Shown: one piece after another, positions 1 to 6,935 of the stretch | Numbering within the stretch: position 1 is the first letter of the stretch | Layout of the letters: each line of letters begins with the position of its first letter | Origin: Opitutales bacterium | GTDB lineage: Bacteria; Verrucomicrobiota; Verrucomicrobiia; Opitutales; Oceanipulchritudinaceae | NCBI GenBank assembly: GCA_007123395.1 | Contig: SKLD01000383.1 | Span: 1-13,088, forward strand | Length of the DNA: 13,088 nt | Direction: 5' to 3' | The notes under the pieces: generated by a model | The model's database searches: none | The model's input: only the letters and a program-made list of their open reading frames with translations | What the model was told of the DNA's origin: nothing | Program-made: the position numbers and the translations under genes

Positions 1-212
1 TCACGCCGCGCATCGACCGGGCCATGCGGGCGTGGGATGCTCTCGACGTCGGGGGTGTCCTCATCAACGAAGTGCCGGCATGGCGCGTCGACCATATGCC
101 CTATGGTGGCGTCAAAGACAGCGGCACGGGCCGCGAGGGGATCCGCTACGCCATGGAGGCGATGACAGAGATCCGGACCTTCGTTTACCGCGGCACGGGA
201 GAACCGTTGTAA
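1..212 (+). CDS. Aldehyde dehydrogenase, C-terminal fragment (5' end outside window)
   Basis: Only the last 69 codons of a plus-strand gene are visible; the frame is open from base 3 and stops with TAA at 210-212. The residues match the extreme C-terminus of the NAD(P)-dependent aldehyde dehydrogenase superfamily: the segment VLINEVPAWRVDHMPYGGVK, then SGTGREG, then the closing AMEAMTEIRTFVY strand that completes the oligomerisation domain. In this family the enzyme oxidises an aldehyde to the carboxylate. The catalytic Cys and Glu lie upstream of the window, so the substrate cannot be assigned; succinate-semialdehyde, lactaldehyde or a phosphorylated aldehyde are all possible. The gene converges on ybeY, with 183 bp between the two stop codons. 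Confidence 0.88.
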   Translation, partial: TPRIDRAMRAWDALDVGGVLINEVPAWRVDHMPYGGVKDSGTGREGIRYAMEAMTEIRTFVYRGTGEPL

Positions 213-283
213 TCCGGATTGTGAATGTCTCTGCGACAGCGGGCGCAAAGGCGGCAACCGCAAGCAGCGTCCCCGTTGTCATT

Positions 284-315
284 GCAAGGTTCCCATAGCG
301 AATGGGGAATGCTTT
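284..315 (+). terminator. Weak hairpin downstream of the aldehyde dehydrogenase gene, possible terminator
   Basis: TTCCCAT (290-296) pairs with ATGGGGAA (302-309), with one extra G bulged, across a five-base loop. Outside it GCA (284-286) can pair with TGC (310-312), and TTT follows at 313-315. The run of T is short, so this is only a modest intrinsic-terminator candidate for the gene that stops at 212. The rest of the 213-395 convergent gap shows nothing I can name. Confidence 0.28.
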
Positions 316-395
316 ACTGTGCTGTATTTGCAAAACTATAACGATTTACCATGCAAAGCGGGGCCCGGGTCGCGGAACGCAGTGCGGACGGGCGG

Positions 396-866
396 TCACC
401 GCCAAGTGAAGGAGGGCAGGGCGTTGCGGGCGCGGAGGTGGGCTAGCAAGTCTCGCTCGGCGGCGCGCATGTCCGCAATGGTTTCGGGTGTATCGTCGCG
501 GAAGCCGGCGAGGTGGAGCCAGCCATGGACAAGATAGAGGGTGAGTTCTTCGTCGGGGGACCAGCGCGCGGCGGAGGCTTCATCGCGGGCGATTTCGATG
601 TCGGCGGCGATGTCGCCGGCGTGGTCCTCGTCGGGTTCGCCGGGGAAGGTCATGACGTCGGTGGGCGCGGGGTCGGCGAAAAAATCCCGGTGAAGTGCGG
701 CGGAAGCTCGGTTGTCGAGAAAGGCGAGGGCGATCGTGCCGACCGGCGCGCGGGCGGCAAGGGGGTGTTCGTCGAGCGCGGCGAACATGCGGACGAGAGC
801 GCGGTCGTCCCATGCGAAGCCGGGGACATCAGAGACGGCCTCGACGTTGCGGGGGGCGGCGGGCAT
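396..866 (-). CDS. ybeY: Endoribonuclease YbeY (16S rRNA maturation / ribosome quality control), variant third zinc ligand
   Basis: A 156-residue protein, the normal length for YbeY, a metal-dependent cytoplasmic RNase involved in 16S rRNA 3'-end processing and ribosome quality control. The hallmarks are in order: ALHRDFF, the TDVMTFP strand (usually TDVLSF), the GDI segment, and the metal motif HGWLHLAGFRDD at residues 114-125. His114 and His118 are present. The third ligand, normally His124, reads Asp. The start is uncertain. I chose the ATG at 866, 4 bp after the pgpH stop. A GTG at 878 overlaps the pgpH stop by 8 bp. A GGAGG lies upstream, but it is too close to the GTG (2 nt) and far from the ATG (14 nt). 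Last gene of the HIT-phoH-pgpH-ybeY operon, probably translationally coupled to pgpH. Confidence 0.92.
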   Translation of the reverse strand: MPAAPRNVEAVSDVPGFAWDDRALVRMFAALDEHPLAARAPVGTIALAFLDNRASAALHRDFFADPAPTDVMTFPGEPDEDHAGDIAADIEIARDEASAARWSPDEELTLYLVHGWLHLAGFRDDTPETIADMRAAERDLLAHLRARNALPSFTWR

Positions 867-870
867 TGGC

Positions 871-3411
871 TCAGTCACCGCCTCCCCGGCGCGTGGCGGA
901 GGCAGGCTCCGGCTCTTCACCGCCGCTTTCGCTTTTCGGGGTCGGTTCGCTTTCCGGCGGGACGGGTGGCGTGCCGCCCGTTTCACGGGCGGCGGCGCGC
1001 TCGGCGGCTTCGGCAAAGGGGCTGGCGCTCTTGCGTGCGGCGCGTTTGCGGGCTTTGCGCTCGGCCTCCGGATTGTCCGGATATTCGATGCGCGCGTGGA
1101 GCATGTTGAGAAGGGTGAAGGAGAAGCTCTCGCGCACGGCGGCAAGGTCGCGGATGGTAAGGGGAGCATCGTCGAGTTGGCCGTTTTCAAGCCGTTGCTG
1201 GAAGATTTTTTCGAGCAGTTCATCGATGCTCTGCGGGGTGACTTTGCGCAGGCAGCGACCGGCCGCTTCGACAGAATCGGCAAGCATAATGAGGGTGCTT
1301 TCGACAAAGTGCGGTCGCGGCCCTTCGTAGCGGTAGGTGTCCTCGTTTACTTTGTCGAGTTCGACGCGCGGGGCGTTGGGCATGGGCGAGTCGGGTAGGG
1401 CGGAGACGCGTTGCTGTTCGAGGGCCTTGTAGTAGAAATATTGGATGAGGCTGGTGCCGTGGTGCTCGCGGATGACGTCGATGATGACACGCGGGAGCTT
1501 GTATTCACGGGCAAGCTGGACGCCCTCTTTGACGTGCGCTTTGATGACCAAGGCGCTCATGGAGGGGTTGCGCTCAATGTGCGGGTTGTAGCCGTCGCGC
1601 TGGTTTTCAGTGAAATACTCGGGTTTCACCATTTTGCCGATGTCGTGGTAGAGGGCGCAGACGCGGCAAATAAGGGGGTTGGCGCCGATGCGGGCAGCGG
1701 CGTTCTCCGCGAGGTTGGCAACCATGAGGCTGTGGTGGTACGAGCCTGGTGCCTCGATCTGCAGGCGGCGAAGCAGCGGGTGGTTGAAGTCGGTGAGTTC
1801 GAGGAGGGTGATGTCGGTGGAGACTTTGAAGAGGTTTTCCCAGAAGGGTAGGATGCCCACGACGATGACGCCGGTGAGCGCGCCTGCGCCGGCGGCGGCG
1901 AGGACTTGGTAGACGACGGTGGTCCACTCCACGGAGTCCCGCATGCCGAGGAAAATGGCGGCGGAGGCAAGGACGAGGCCGGAGAAAAAGCCTGCACGCA
2001 CAACCCGCGCGCGCATCTGGATGTTGCGGCAGAAGTAGATGGCGACGAGGGCGGTAATGTGGCTGGCGACAAGGATGTGCAGCGAGTTGCCGTACATCAT
2101 GGCGTTGAGGATGCCGATAAAGGCGGCGGCGAGGACACCGGGTGCAACGCCGAGCAACATGGTGATGATCATCGGTCCGAGCGCCACCGGCGTCAAAAAC
2201 GGCACGACCGTCGAAAGGACGGGATTGGCCTCGGCGATGCCGCTCGTGCGGAATTCAAAAAGCAGCCGGATGATGAAAAGATTGAAGATGACGAGAAGGC
2301 CCGCATACGTGATGATCCGCTGGTTGTCCGCAATGGAGATGCGTGACACACGCAGGTAAAGGGCCGCCCCGAGGACGATGATAATGACGAGCAGGGCGCG
2401 TTCGATGAAGAGCGGGTCGAGGCCGAGAGTTCGCTCCTGCGCTTCGGCCTGCCTCAGGGCGCGTCTGTAGGCTTCGAGCTGCTCGACCTGGCGGGCGGAG
2501 ACGCGGGAGTTCGGCTCGAGGATCGTGTCGCCTTGGCGCACGGTTACGGTGACGGGCTCGACGGCGGCCTGGGTGCGCGCAACGAGTTCATTAGTCTTTT
2601 CTTCATCGAAGCGCACGTTGGGGCGCAGGCCCTCGCGGAGCATGCGGAAATAGGCGATGGAGACATGGCGCGGCACGTCGAGGGCGGAAAGGTTGATGCG
2701 CAGCGAGCGGAGCGCCTCTTCGTAGGGCTGGATATCCACTTGGTCGAGACGCCCTTCGTCGTCGAAAACGTTGAAGCGGCTGAGTCGGCCGGAGGCGTCG
2801 CCGAAGGGACTTTCGTCCATTTCATAGATTCCCTGGCGGAGGACATCGCGCAGGGTGTGCAGGGCCTCCTCGGTGGCGTCGCGGCGCTGACGGGGCGAAA
2901 GCGTGCCGAAGACGACGGCGAGGTCGCCCGGACTGAGGTTGTAGGGGTTGGGGATGTCGTCGCGGCGGAGCGCCTCGGCGATGGACTCGGCGTTGGGACG
3001 TGGCCGCTCGGCTTCGGCATCGGGCAGCGAGAAATGCGTCTGGAGAGCCTCGAAAATACGTTCGAAGCTCTCCTTGAACGATTCGTAGCCCGACATATCG
3101 ATACGGTAGACGGGCGGTACGCGCCGGCCCCGCTCCTCCTGAAGGGCGCGTGTTTCGATCTCGCTGCGGTAGGTGAACTCTACGTCGGCCGTGACACGCG
3201 TGCGCGCCACTTGCCCCTCGCGGATAACCGGCGTGGGCGGTGAGAGGCCCGTGAAACACACCACGATGATGAGCACGGCGAGAAGCGCGAAGAGACCGGA
3301 GTTGGCGAGGCCGCGGCGGTCAAAGGCAAAGCCCTCGCCGGGCTGCCCGGTGGCAGCCTGGATGCGGCGGCGGCGATAGGATTCCTTGCGGGTTCTGCGG
3401 AAAACAGCCAT
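871..3411 (-). CDS. pgpH: PgpH-type membrane HDIG phosphodiesterase (7TMR-HD family; likely cyclic-di-AMP hydrolase)
   Basis: An 846-residue membrane protein. A basic cytoplasmic N-terminus is followed by a transmembrane segment (about 37-56), an extracytoplasmic 7TMR-HDED-type domain (about 57-330), a cluster of membrane helices (about 334-525), and a cytoplasmic HD domain (about 545-765). The HD metal ligands are visible: HH at 559-560, HDIGK (His589-Asp590), His626, HH at 650-651 and Asp712. Characterised family members such as Listeria PgpH hydrolyse c-di-AMP to pApA; that activity is inferred here. The tail after about residue 780 is charged and low-complexity, rich in Ala, Arg, Glu and Pro, and probably disordered. 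The ATG at 3411 is preceded by a pyrimidine-rich stretch with no Shine-Dalgarno, 18 bp after the phoH stop, suggesting coupling to upstream translation. Confidence 0.93.
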   Translation of the reverse strand: MAVFRRTRKESYRRRRIQAATGQPGEGFAFDRRGLANSGLFALLAVLIIVVCFTGLSPPTPVIREGQVARTRVTADVEFTYRSEIETRALQEERGRRVPPVYRIDMSGYESFKESFERIFEALQTHFSLPDAEAERPRPNAESIAEALRRDDIPNPYNLSPGDLAVVFGTLSPRQRRDATEEALHTLRDVLRQGIYEMDESPFGDASGRLSRFNVFDDEGRLDQVDIQPYEEALRSLRINLSALDVPRHVSIAYFRMLREGLRPNVRFDEEKTNELVARTQAAVEPVTVTVRQGDTILEPNSRVSARQVEQLEAYRRALRQAEAQERTLGLDPLFIERALLVIIIVLGAALYLRVSRISIADNQRIITYAGLLVIFNLFIIRLLFEFRTSGIAEANPVLSTVVPFLTPVALGPMIITMLLGVAPGVLAAAFIGILNAMMYGNSLHILVASHITALVAIYFCRNIQMRARVVRAGFFSGLVLASAAIFLGMRDSVEWTTVVYQVLAAAGAGALTGVIVVGILPFWENLFKVSTDITLLELTDFNHPLLRRLQIEAPGSYHHSLMVANLAENAAARIGANPLICRVCALYHDIGKMVKPEYFTENQRDGYNPHIERNPSMSALVIKAHVKEGVQLAREYKLPRVIIDVIREHHGTSLIQYFYYKALEQQRVSALPDSPMPNAPRVELDKVNEDTYRYEGPRPHFVESTLIMLADSVEAAGRCLRKVTPQSIDELLEKIFQQRLENGQLDDAPLTIRDLAAVRESFSFTLLNMLHARIEYPDNPEAERKARKRAARKSASPFAEAAERAAARETGGTPPVPPESEPTPKSESGGEEPEPASATRRGGGD

Positions 3412-3429
3412 GAGGGGAAGTGGTGCGGG

Positions 3430-4452
3430 TCAGTCTTTGGCGACTTCGCGCGGGGAATGGGCGCCAGTCTGCTGTTCGTAGGCGTCGTAGGCGTCGATGA
3501 TGCGCTGCACCATGGGGTGACGCACAACGTCGCGGCCCTCGAAATAGTGGAAAGCAATGCCTTCCACGCCGGCGAGGACGTGTTCGGCTTCCTTGAGCCC
3601 GGAATACTTGTGGCGCGGCAGGTCAATCTGCGTTTTGTCGCCGGTGATGACCATGCGGCTGCCTTCGCCGAGACGGGTGAGAAACATCATCATTTGCTCA
3701 GGCGTGCTGTTCTGTGCTTCGTCGAGGATGACAAAGGCGTTCGATAGGGTGCGGCCGCGCATGTAGGCGAGGGGTGCGATCTCGATCTTTGCCTGACGGT
3801 CGTCGCGGCGGTCGCGGTCGCCCTCCAGTCCGGCGAGACGCCGCCCGTCGGCGCGGCCGAGCATTTCGTAGATCGCGTCATAAAGTGGCAGAAGGTAAGG
3901 CTGGATTTTCTCAGTCAGGTCGCCGGGCAAAAAGCCGAGCGCCTCGCCCGCCTCCACGGCTGGCCGGGTGAGGATAATCCGTTCGACCTGATCCTGCTGC
4001 AGGGCGTTCAATGCCGCCGCCACCGCGAGGTAGGTTTTGCCCGTGCCCGCCGGGCCGATGCCGAAGACTACGGAACGCTTCTCGATCGATTCAAGGTAGC
4101 TCTTCTGGTTGACTGTCTTGGGGATAACGCTCTTGCGCCGGAGGTGGATGACGCGCGCGGCGTCGAAAACACCGCGCAGATCCTCGCCGCGGCCCTCCGC
4201 CACCTCGCGCAGGACATTGCGGAAATCGGTGCGTGTGACGCGCAGTCCGTTGCGCCGCGCGGCTTCCAGCAGCTCGAAGAATGTCTCCGCCATCGCGAGC
4301 GCGGCGGAGTCTGCCTCGATGGTGAGCCAGTCTTCGCGTGTGACGAGGCGCGCGCCGAGACGGGTCTCCACTTCCCGCAGCAGGTCTTCGTCACCGCAAT
4401 ATAGTTCGGCGAGGAGACGCGGGCTCTGGAAATAGAGTGTCTTTTCAGGCAT
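3430..4452 (-). CDS. phoH: PhoH-like ATPase
   Basis: A 340-residue P-loop ATPase of the PhoH/YbeZ family, cytoplasmic and thought to work as an RNA-associated ATPase together with YbeY. Walker A GPAGTGKT is at residues 133-140 and Walker B VILDEAQN at 241-248. The family signature APLAYMRGRTL precedes Walker B, and TGDKTQIDLP follows it. Between the MLG motif and IEIAPLAY there is an Arg/Asp-rich stretch (about residues 200-222) a few residues longer than in the usual PhoH. The frame stays open upstream to 4500, but ATG 4452 is the better start: AAGGA lies six bases before it, and the ATG overlaps the HIT-gene stop by one base (TGATG), a classic coupling arrangement. It is the second gene of the operon. 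Confidence 0.95.
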   Translation of the reverse strand: MPEKTLYFQSPRLLAELYCGDEDLLREVETRLGARLVTREDWLTIEADSAALAMAETFFELLEAARRNGLRVTRTDFRNVLREVAEGRGEDLRGVFDAARVIHLRRKSVIPKTVNQKSYLESIEKRSVVFGIGPAGTGKTYLAVAAALNALQQDQVERIILTRPAVEAGEALGFLPGDLTEKIQPYLLPLYDAIYEMLGRADGRRLAGLEGDRDRRDDRQAKIEIAPLAYMRGRTLSNAFVILDEAQNSTPEQMMMFLTRLGEGSRMVITGDKTQIDLPRHKYSGLKEAEHVLAGVEGIAFHYFEGRDVVRHPMVQRIIDAYDAYEQQTGAHSPREVAKD

Positions 4453-4958
4453 CAGCCATCCTTGGTTTCCTTGCGCAGGTGGGCGCGGAGCGCTTCCCAT
4501 GTGGCTTCAAGCGCCTGCGGAAGGGTGCGCGTTCGCCCGATAACCGGCATGAAATTAGTGTCGCCCGACCAGCGCGGCACGATGTGCATGTGCAAATGGC
4601 CGGGAATCCCCGCACCGCTGACTTTGCCGAGATTCATGCCCACGTTGAATCCGTCGGGGTTCATGGCACGGCGGAGAAGATCCTGCGCGAAGACGACGAG
4701 TTCCATTAGCTCCGCGCGGGCTGCCTGCGGTAGATCGGCTAGCTCCGGCACGGCCTCATAGGGAACGGCCAGCAAATGGCCCGGATTGTAGGGAAACTTG
4801 TTCAGCACGAGGTAGTTGTGCTCCGCTCGGTGGACGATGAGGGCCTTGCGGTCGTCGCCCGCGCGGGGCAGCTCCGCAAATGGATTCGCGTGTCCGGCGT
4901 CCCCGTCCGAGGGAGAGGTCACATACTCCATGCGCCAATATGCGTTCAGGATTTCCAT
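4452..4958 (-). CDS. HIT-family nucleotide hydrolase/transferase (Ap4A-type)
   Basis: A 168-residue histidine-triad protein. The motif HLHMHIVPRW (residues 121-130) gives His121, His123 and His125 in the canonical HxHxHxx pattern. The N-terminal LNAYWRMEYV and the central FPYNPGHLLAVPY are typical of the Ap4A phosphorylase/hydrolase-like branch of bacterial HIT proteins. Family members cleave dinucleoside polyphosphates or nucleoside phosphoramidates; the substrate here is unknown. An in-frame ATG at 5024 would add 22 residues of unconserved, Arg/Pro-rich sequence. I prefer ATG 4958 because family homology begins directly after it, although no clear Shine-Dalgarno precedes it. First gene of the four-gene minus-strand operon; its stop overlaps the phoH start. 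Confidence 0.9.
   Translation of the reverse strand: MEILNAYWRMEYVTSPSDGDAGHANPFAELPRAGDDRKALIVHRAEHNYLVLNKFPYNPGHLLAVPYEAVPELADLPQAARAELMELVVFAQDLLRRAMNPDGFNVGMNLGKVSGAGIPGHLHMHIVPRWSGDTNFMPVIGRTRTLPQALEATWEALRAHLRKETKDG
4459..4463 (-). promoter_or_regulatory. Shine-Dalgarno fixing the phoH start
   Basis: AAGGA on the minus strand, six bases before the ATG at 4452 and inside the end of the HIT gene. It supports ATG 4452 over the in-frame upstream ATG at 4500. Confidence 0.7.
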
Positions 4959-5068
4959 GCGCGGTGGATTCAGGCCCGCAGACAGACGCCGGGGTGCGCT
5001 TCCGCCTTCGCCGGAACGGTGCATCGATTGTTCGCGGGCCTCTTCATGCAGTAAACTAATGGGGCCGC

Positions 5069-5096
5069 AATGTAGAGCGGAGGGCCGCCGTGTAAA
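5069..5096 (-). promoter_or_regulatory. Candidate promoter of the HIT-phoH-pgpH-ybeY operon
   Basis: On the minus strand TTTACA (5096-5091; five of six matches to TTGACA) is followed after 16 bases by TACATT (5074-5069; four of six to TATAAT). It lies about 110 bp upstream of the HIT ATG, in the gap between the divergent HIT and plsY genes. This is pattern matching only, and this phylum's promoter consensus is not assured. Confidence 0.35.
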
Positions 5097-5182
5097 GCCG
5101 TAACGGGCGGCATGTCAGCCGGGGGCGGGTTTCCTTTTCCTTGCGCCGAAGAAGTCGGGTCTGCTAGGTATCGTCTCAGTTT

Positions 5183-5197
5183 CCGGGTAAAGCCCGG
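5183..5197 (+). promoter_or_regulatory. Small GC hairpin in the plsY leader
   Basis: CCGGG and CCCGG form a perfect five-base stem around a TAAAG loop, followed by TTT, ending 19 bp before the plsY ATG. It could be a leader hairpin affecting plsY translation, or chance in GC-rich DNA. The rest of the 4959-5216 divergent gap holds the promoter candidate above and no gene I can support. Confidence 0.25.
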
Positions 5198-5216
5198 TTT
5201 GCACGCCGACATTCCG

Positions 5217-5855
5217 ATGACTCCATTGCTTGCTTTCCTTCTTGCCGCCGCGGGCGGGTACCTCATGGGCGCCATCCCTTTTGCCGTGGTCATCGCGCGG
5301 GCGCACGGAGTCGATATTTTCACGGTCGGCAGCGGAAATCCGGGAGCCTCCAACGTCCTGCGCGCGCTCGGCAAGGGGCCGGGCTACTTGTGCTTTATCC
5401 TCGATGCCTTCAAGGGCGTGGCGGCGGCTTTCCTCGGCTTCGGCCTCGCGCTGTTTGGCGACCTCGCGCACGCCTCCGGCGGACACTCCATGGGCCGGAT
5501 GCTCGCCGTCACTTGCCTCTTCAGTGCCATTGTTGGGCACAGCTTTTCCGTTTTCCTCGGCTTCCGCGGAGGCAAAGGGGTCGCGACGACCATCGGCGGA
5601 CTCTTTGTCATCGTGCCGTGGGTCATGCTTGTGGGCATCGGTCTGTGGCTGGCGGTTTTTTTCTCCACGCGTTACGTGTCTCTTGCCTCCATCACCCTCG
5701 GGGTTAGTTTGCCCTTTACCGCCGTGGCCTTCAAATACCCGATGTGGATTTCTGTCCTCTGCCTCGTCCTCGCCGCCATGATCGTGCTGCGCCACCGGTC
5801 CAACATCCAGCGGCTTTGCGCCGGGACAGAGTTGCGCGCCGCCCGGAAGGGGTGA
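5217..5855 (+). CDS. plsY: Glycerol-3-phosphate acyltransferase PlsY
   Basis: A 212-residue polytopic inner-membrane enzyme that transfers an acyl group from acyl-phosphate to glycerol-3-phosphate, the first step of phospholipid synthesis. All three PlsY signature regions are present: GSGNPGASN (38-46, usually GSGNxGATN), GHSFSVFLGFRGGKGVAT (107-124) and HRSNIQRLCAGTE (193-205). Hydrophobic segments alternate between them. A loop around residues 80-95 (GDLAHASGGHSMGR) is somewhat longer than in short homologues. The frame is open back to an ATG at 5112, but those extra 35 residues are polar and unlike PlsY. ATG 5217 begins the first membrane helix, though without a visible Shine-Dalgarno. It ends with TGA and, right after it, TAA. 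The next gene starts 13 bp later, so the two are probably co-transcribed. Confidence 0.95.
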   Translation: MTPLLAFLLAAAGGYLMGAIPFAVVIARAHGVDIFTVGSGNPGASNVLRALGKGPGYLCFILDAFKGVAAAFLGFGLALFGDLAHASGGHSMGRMLAVTCLFSAIVGHSFSVFLGFRGGKGVATTIGGLFVIVPWVMLVGIGLWLAVFFSTRYVSLASITLGVSLPFTAVAFKYPMWISVLCLVLAAMIVLRHRSNIQRLCAGTELRAARKG

Positions 5856-5856
5856 T

Positions 5857-5862
5857 AAGGGA
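5857..5862 (+). promoter_or_regulatory. Shine-Dalgarno of the exonuclease gene
   Basis: AAGGGA with a six-base spacer before ATG 5869. It lies right after the tandem TGA-TAA stops of plsY. The spacing favours the first of two adjacent ATG codons (5869 and 5872). Confidence 0.65.
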
Positions 5863-5868
5863 AGCGGG

Positions 5869-6741
5869 ATGATGAAGATCGCCTTGGTCGACGGATACAA
5901 CCTTGCCTTCCGCGCATTCTACGGAATGCCGGACCTCACGCGAAAAGACGGCTTCCCCACAGGCGCACTGCACGGCTGGGTGCGCTCGCTCTGGTGGGTG
6001 GATGACCGCCTCGGACCCGACCGACTCGTCGTCTTCTTCGACCTCGGCGGCGCCGCGCGGCAGACCGCCCTCCACGCCGATTATAAGGCCAACCGAAAAG
6101 AGACGCCGCCCGCTCTCGAACAACAGATTCCCGCGATCAAGCAATGGACGCGCGCCATGGGCTATGCCGGCGTGGAGCAAGACGGCGTGGAGGCGGACGA
6201 CTTGATCGCATCCTGCGCGGTGCGTCGCGCTGACGCAGGTGACTCTGTCATCGTCGTCAGCGCCGACAAAGACCTCGCCCAACTCGTGCGGCCCCGCGTG
6301 ACCCAGTGGATGCCGCCGCCCACGGCCAATCCCAAACTCGGCTGGCGCGAACTCGACGAAGGTGCTGTGGTCAAGAAATTCGGCGTCAAACCTTCGCAAA
6401 TCCCCGACTACCTCGCCCTCATCGGCGATACCTCCGATAATATCCCCGGCCTCGCCGGCGTCGGCCCGAAGACCGCCGCCAAGTGGCTCATGCAATACAA
6501 AGACATCGCGGGCATACTCGCCCACAGCGGCGAGTTGCAGCCAAAGCGTTTCCAACCCCTCGTCCACGCCGCCCGCGAAGACCTTCTGCGCAACCTCGAG
6601 ATGACCCGTCTTGATACCTCCCTCGATGTCTCCGCCGTGGACGAAGCCTCCCCGGCCGACCCCGACGCTGTCATCGCCCTCCTCCAAGAGATGGAAATGG
6701 GCGCCTCCGCCAAAGCCGCACGCCAGCGCTTCAACCGCTGA
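5869..6741 (+). CDS. Stand-alone 5'-3' exonuclease (PolI N-terminal / FEN superfamily)
   Basis: A 290-residue protein equivalent to the 5'-nuclease domain of DNA polymerase I, with no polymerase part. Active-site acids are present in the expected order: Asp8 (VDGYN), Asp58 (FFDLGG), Glu108, Asp110 and Asp111 (VEADD), Asp133 and Asp135 (SADKD), Asp187 and Asp190 (GDTSDNIPG). The helical-arch segment YKANRKETP and the helix-3-turn-helix DNA-binding stretch GLAGVGPKTAAKWL are also there. Such proteins remove RNA primers or 5' flaps in the cytoplasm. The complete acidic set argues for a nuclease active on its own, unlike E. coli Xni, which lacks some of these residues. The bp 6742-6779 after it hold no obvious terminator. 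Confidence 0.92.
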   Translation: MMKIALVDGYNLAFRAFYGMPDLTRKDGFPTGALHGWVRSLWWVDDRLGPDRLVVFFDLGGAARQTALHADYKANRKETPPALEQQIPAIKQWTRAMGYAGVEQDGVEADDLIASCAVRRADAGDSVIVVSADKDLAQLVRPRVTQWMPPPTANPKLGWRELDEGAVVKKFGVKPSQIPDYLALIGDTSDNIPGLAGVGPKTAAKWLMQYKDIAGILAHSGELQPKRFQPLVHAAREDLLRNLEMTRLDTSLDVSAVDEASPADPDAVIALLQEMEMGASAKAARQRFNR

Positions 6742-6779
6742 TTCAGCCCCTTCCCGCCGCCCCCGCCCAAAAACCCACC

Positions 6780-6841
6780 TGTCAAATAATTTATCGCTGA
6801 GCTAGATTTATGTCAATAGAAATATCGCTGAGTTTAATTTT
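6780..6841 (+). repeat. Two-copy 31-bp imperfect tandem repeat with TATCGCTGAG core in an AT-rich island
   Basis: Units at 6780-6810 and 6811-6841 match at 22 of 31 positions. Both begin with TGTCAA and both contain TATCGCTGAG (6792-6801 and 6823-6832), spaced exactly 31 bp, close to three helical turns. A degenerate third core, TCTGAG, sits at 6854-6859. The island (about 6780-6868) is sharply AT-rich against GC-rich flanks and lies directly upstream of the fused oxidoreductase gene, so operator sites for a regulator are the natural reading. TGTCAA is also the reverse complement of a TTGACA -35 box. Confidence 0.6.
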
Positions 6842-6868
6842 AAAAAAATTAAGTCTGAGAAATATATT
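6840..6868 (+). promoter_or_regulatory. Candidate promoter of the fused oxidoreductase gene
   Basis: TTAAAA (6840-6845; four of six) is followed after 17 bases by TATATT (6863-6868; five of six matches to TATAAT). It lies at the right edge of the AT-rich island, just after the tandem repeat. A transcript starting near 6875 would exclude the in-frame ATG at 6810 as the protein start and favour ATG 6936. Confidence 0.4.
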
Positions 6869-6935
6869 GCGGGGGGCTGTGGCGGGACGAGGGAAGAGCC
6901 TTGCCTCTGGGCTGGGGCGGTTTAGCGGTGGAGAG

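Noticed and set aside
112..333. Minus-strand frame whose N-terminus looks like a signal peptide (ATG 282, MTTGTLLAVAAFAPAVA)
   Set aside because: More than half of it is antisense to the aldehyde dehydrogenase end, the remainder after the hydrophobic stretch is basic and low-complexity, and no clear Shine-Dalgarno is present. Attractive by eye but not supportable.
313..342. Plus-strand TTTACT-N18-TATAAC promoter-like pair in the convergent gap
   Set aside because: No plus-strand gene follows; it reads into the antisense of ybeY. Such pairs are expected by chance in AT-rich gaps.
5115..5900. A 261-codon minus-strand frame opposite plsY
   Set aside because: Hydrophilic composition without motifs; the plus strand carries the complete PlsY signatures.
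6810..6935. In-frame N-terminal extension of the fused oxidoreductase from ATG 6810
   Set aside because: It is translated from the AT-rich repeat island and a leader with no family resemblance, and the candidate promoter lies inside it. ATG 6936 or 6993 fits the domain start better.
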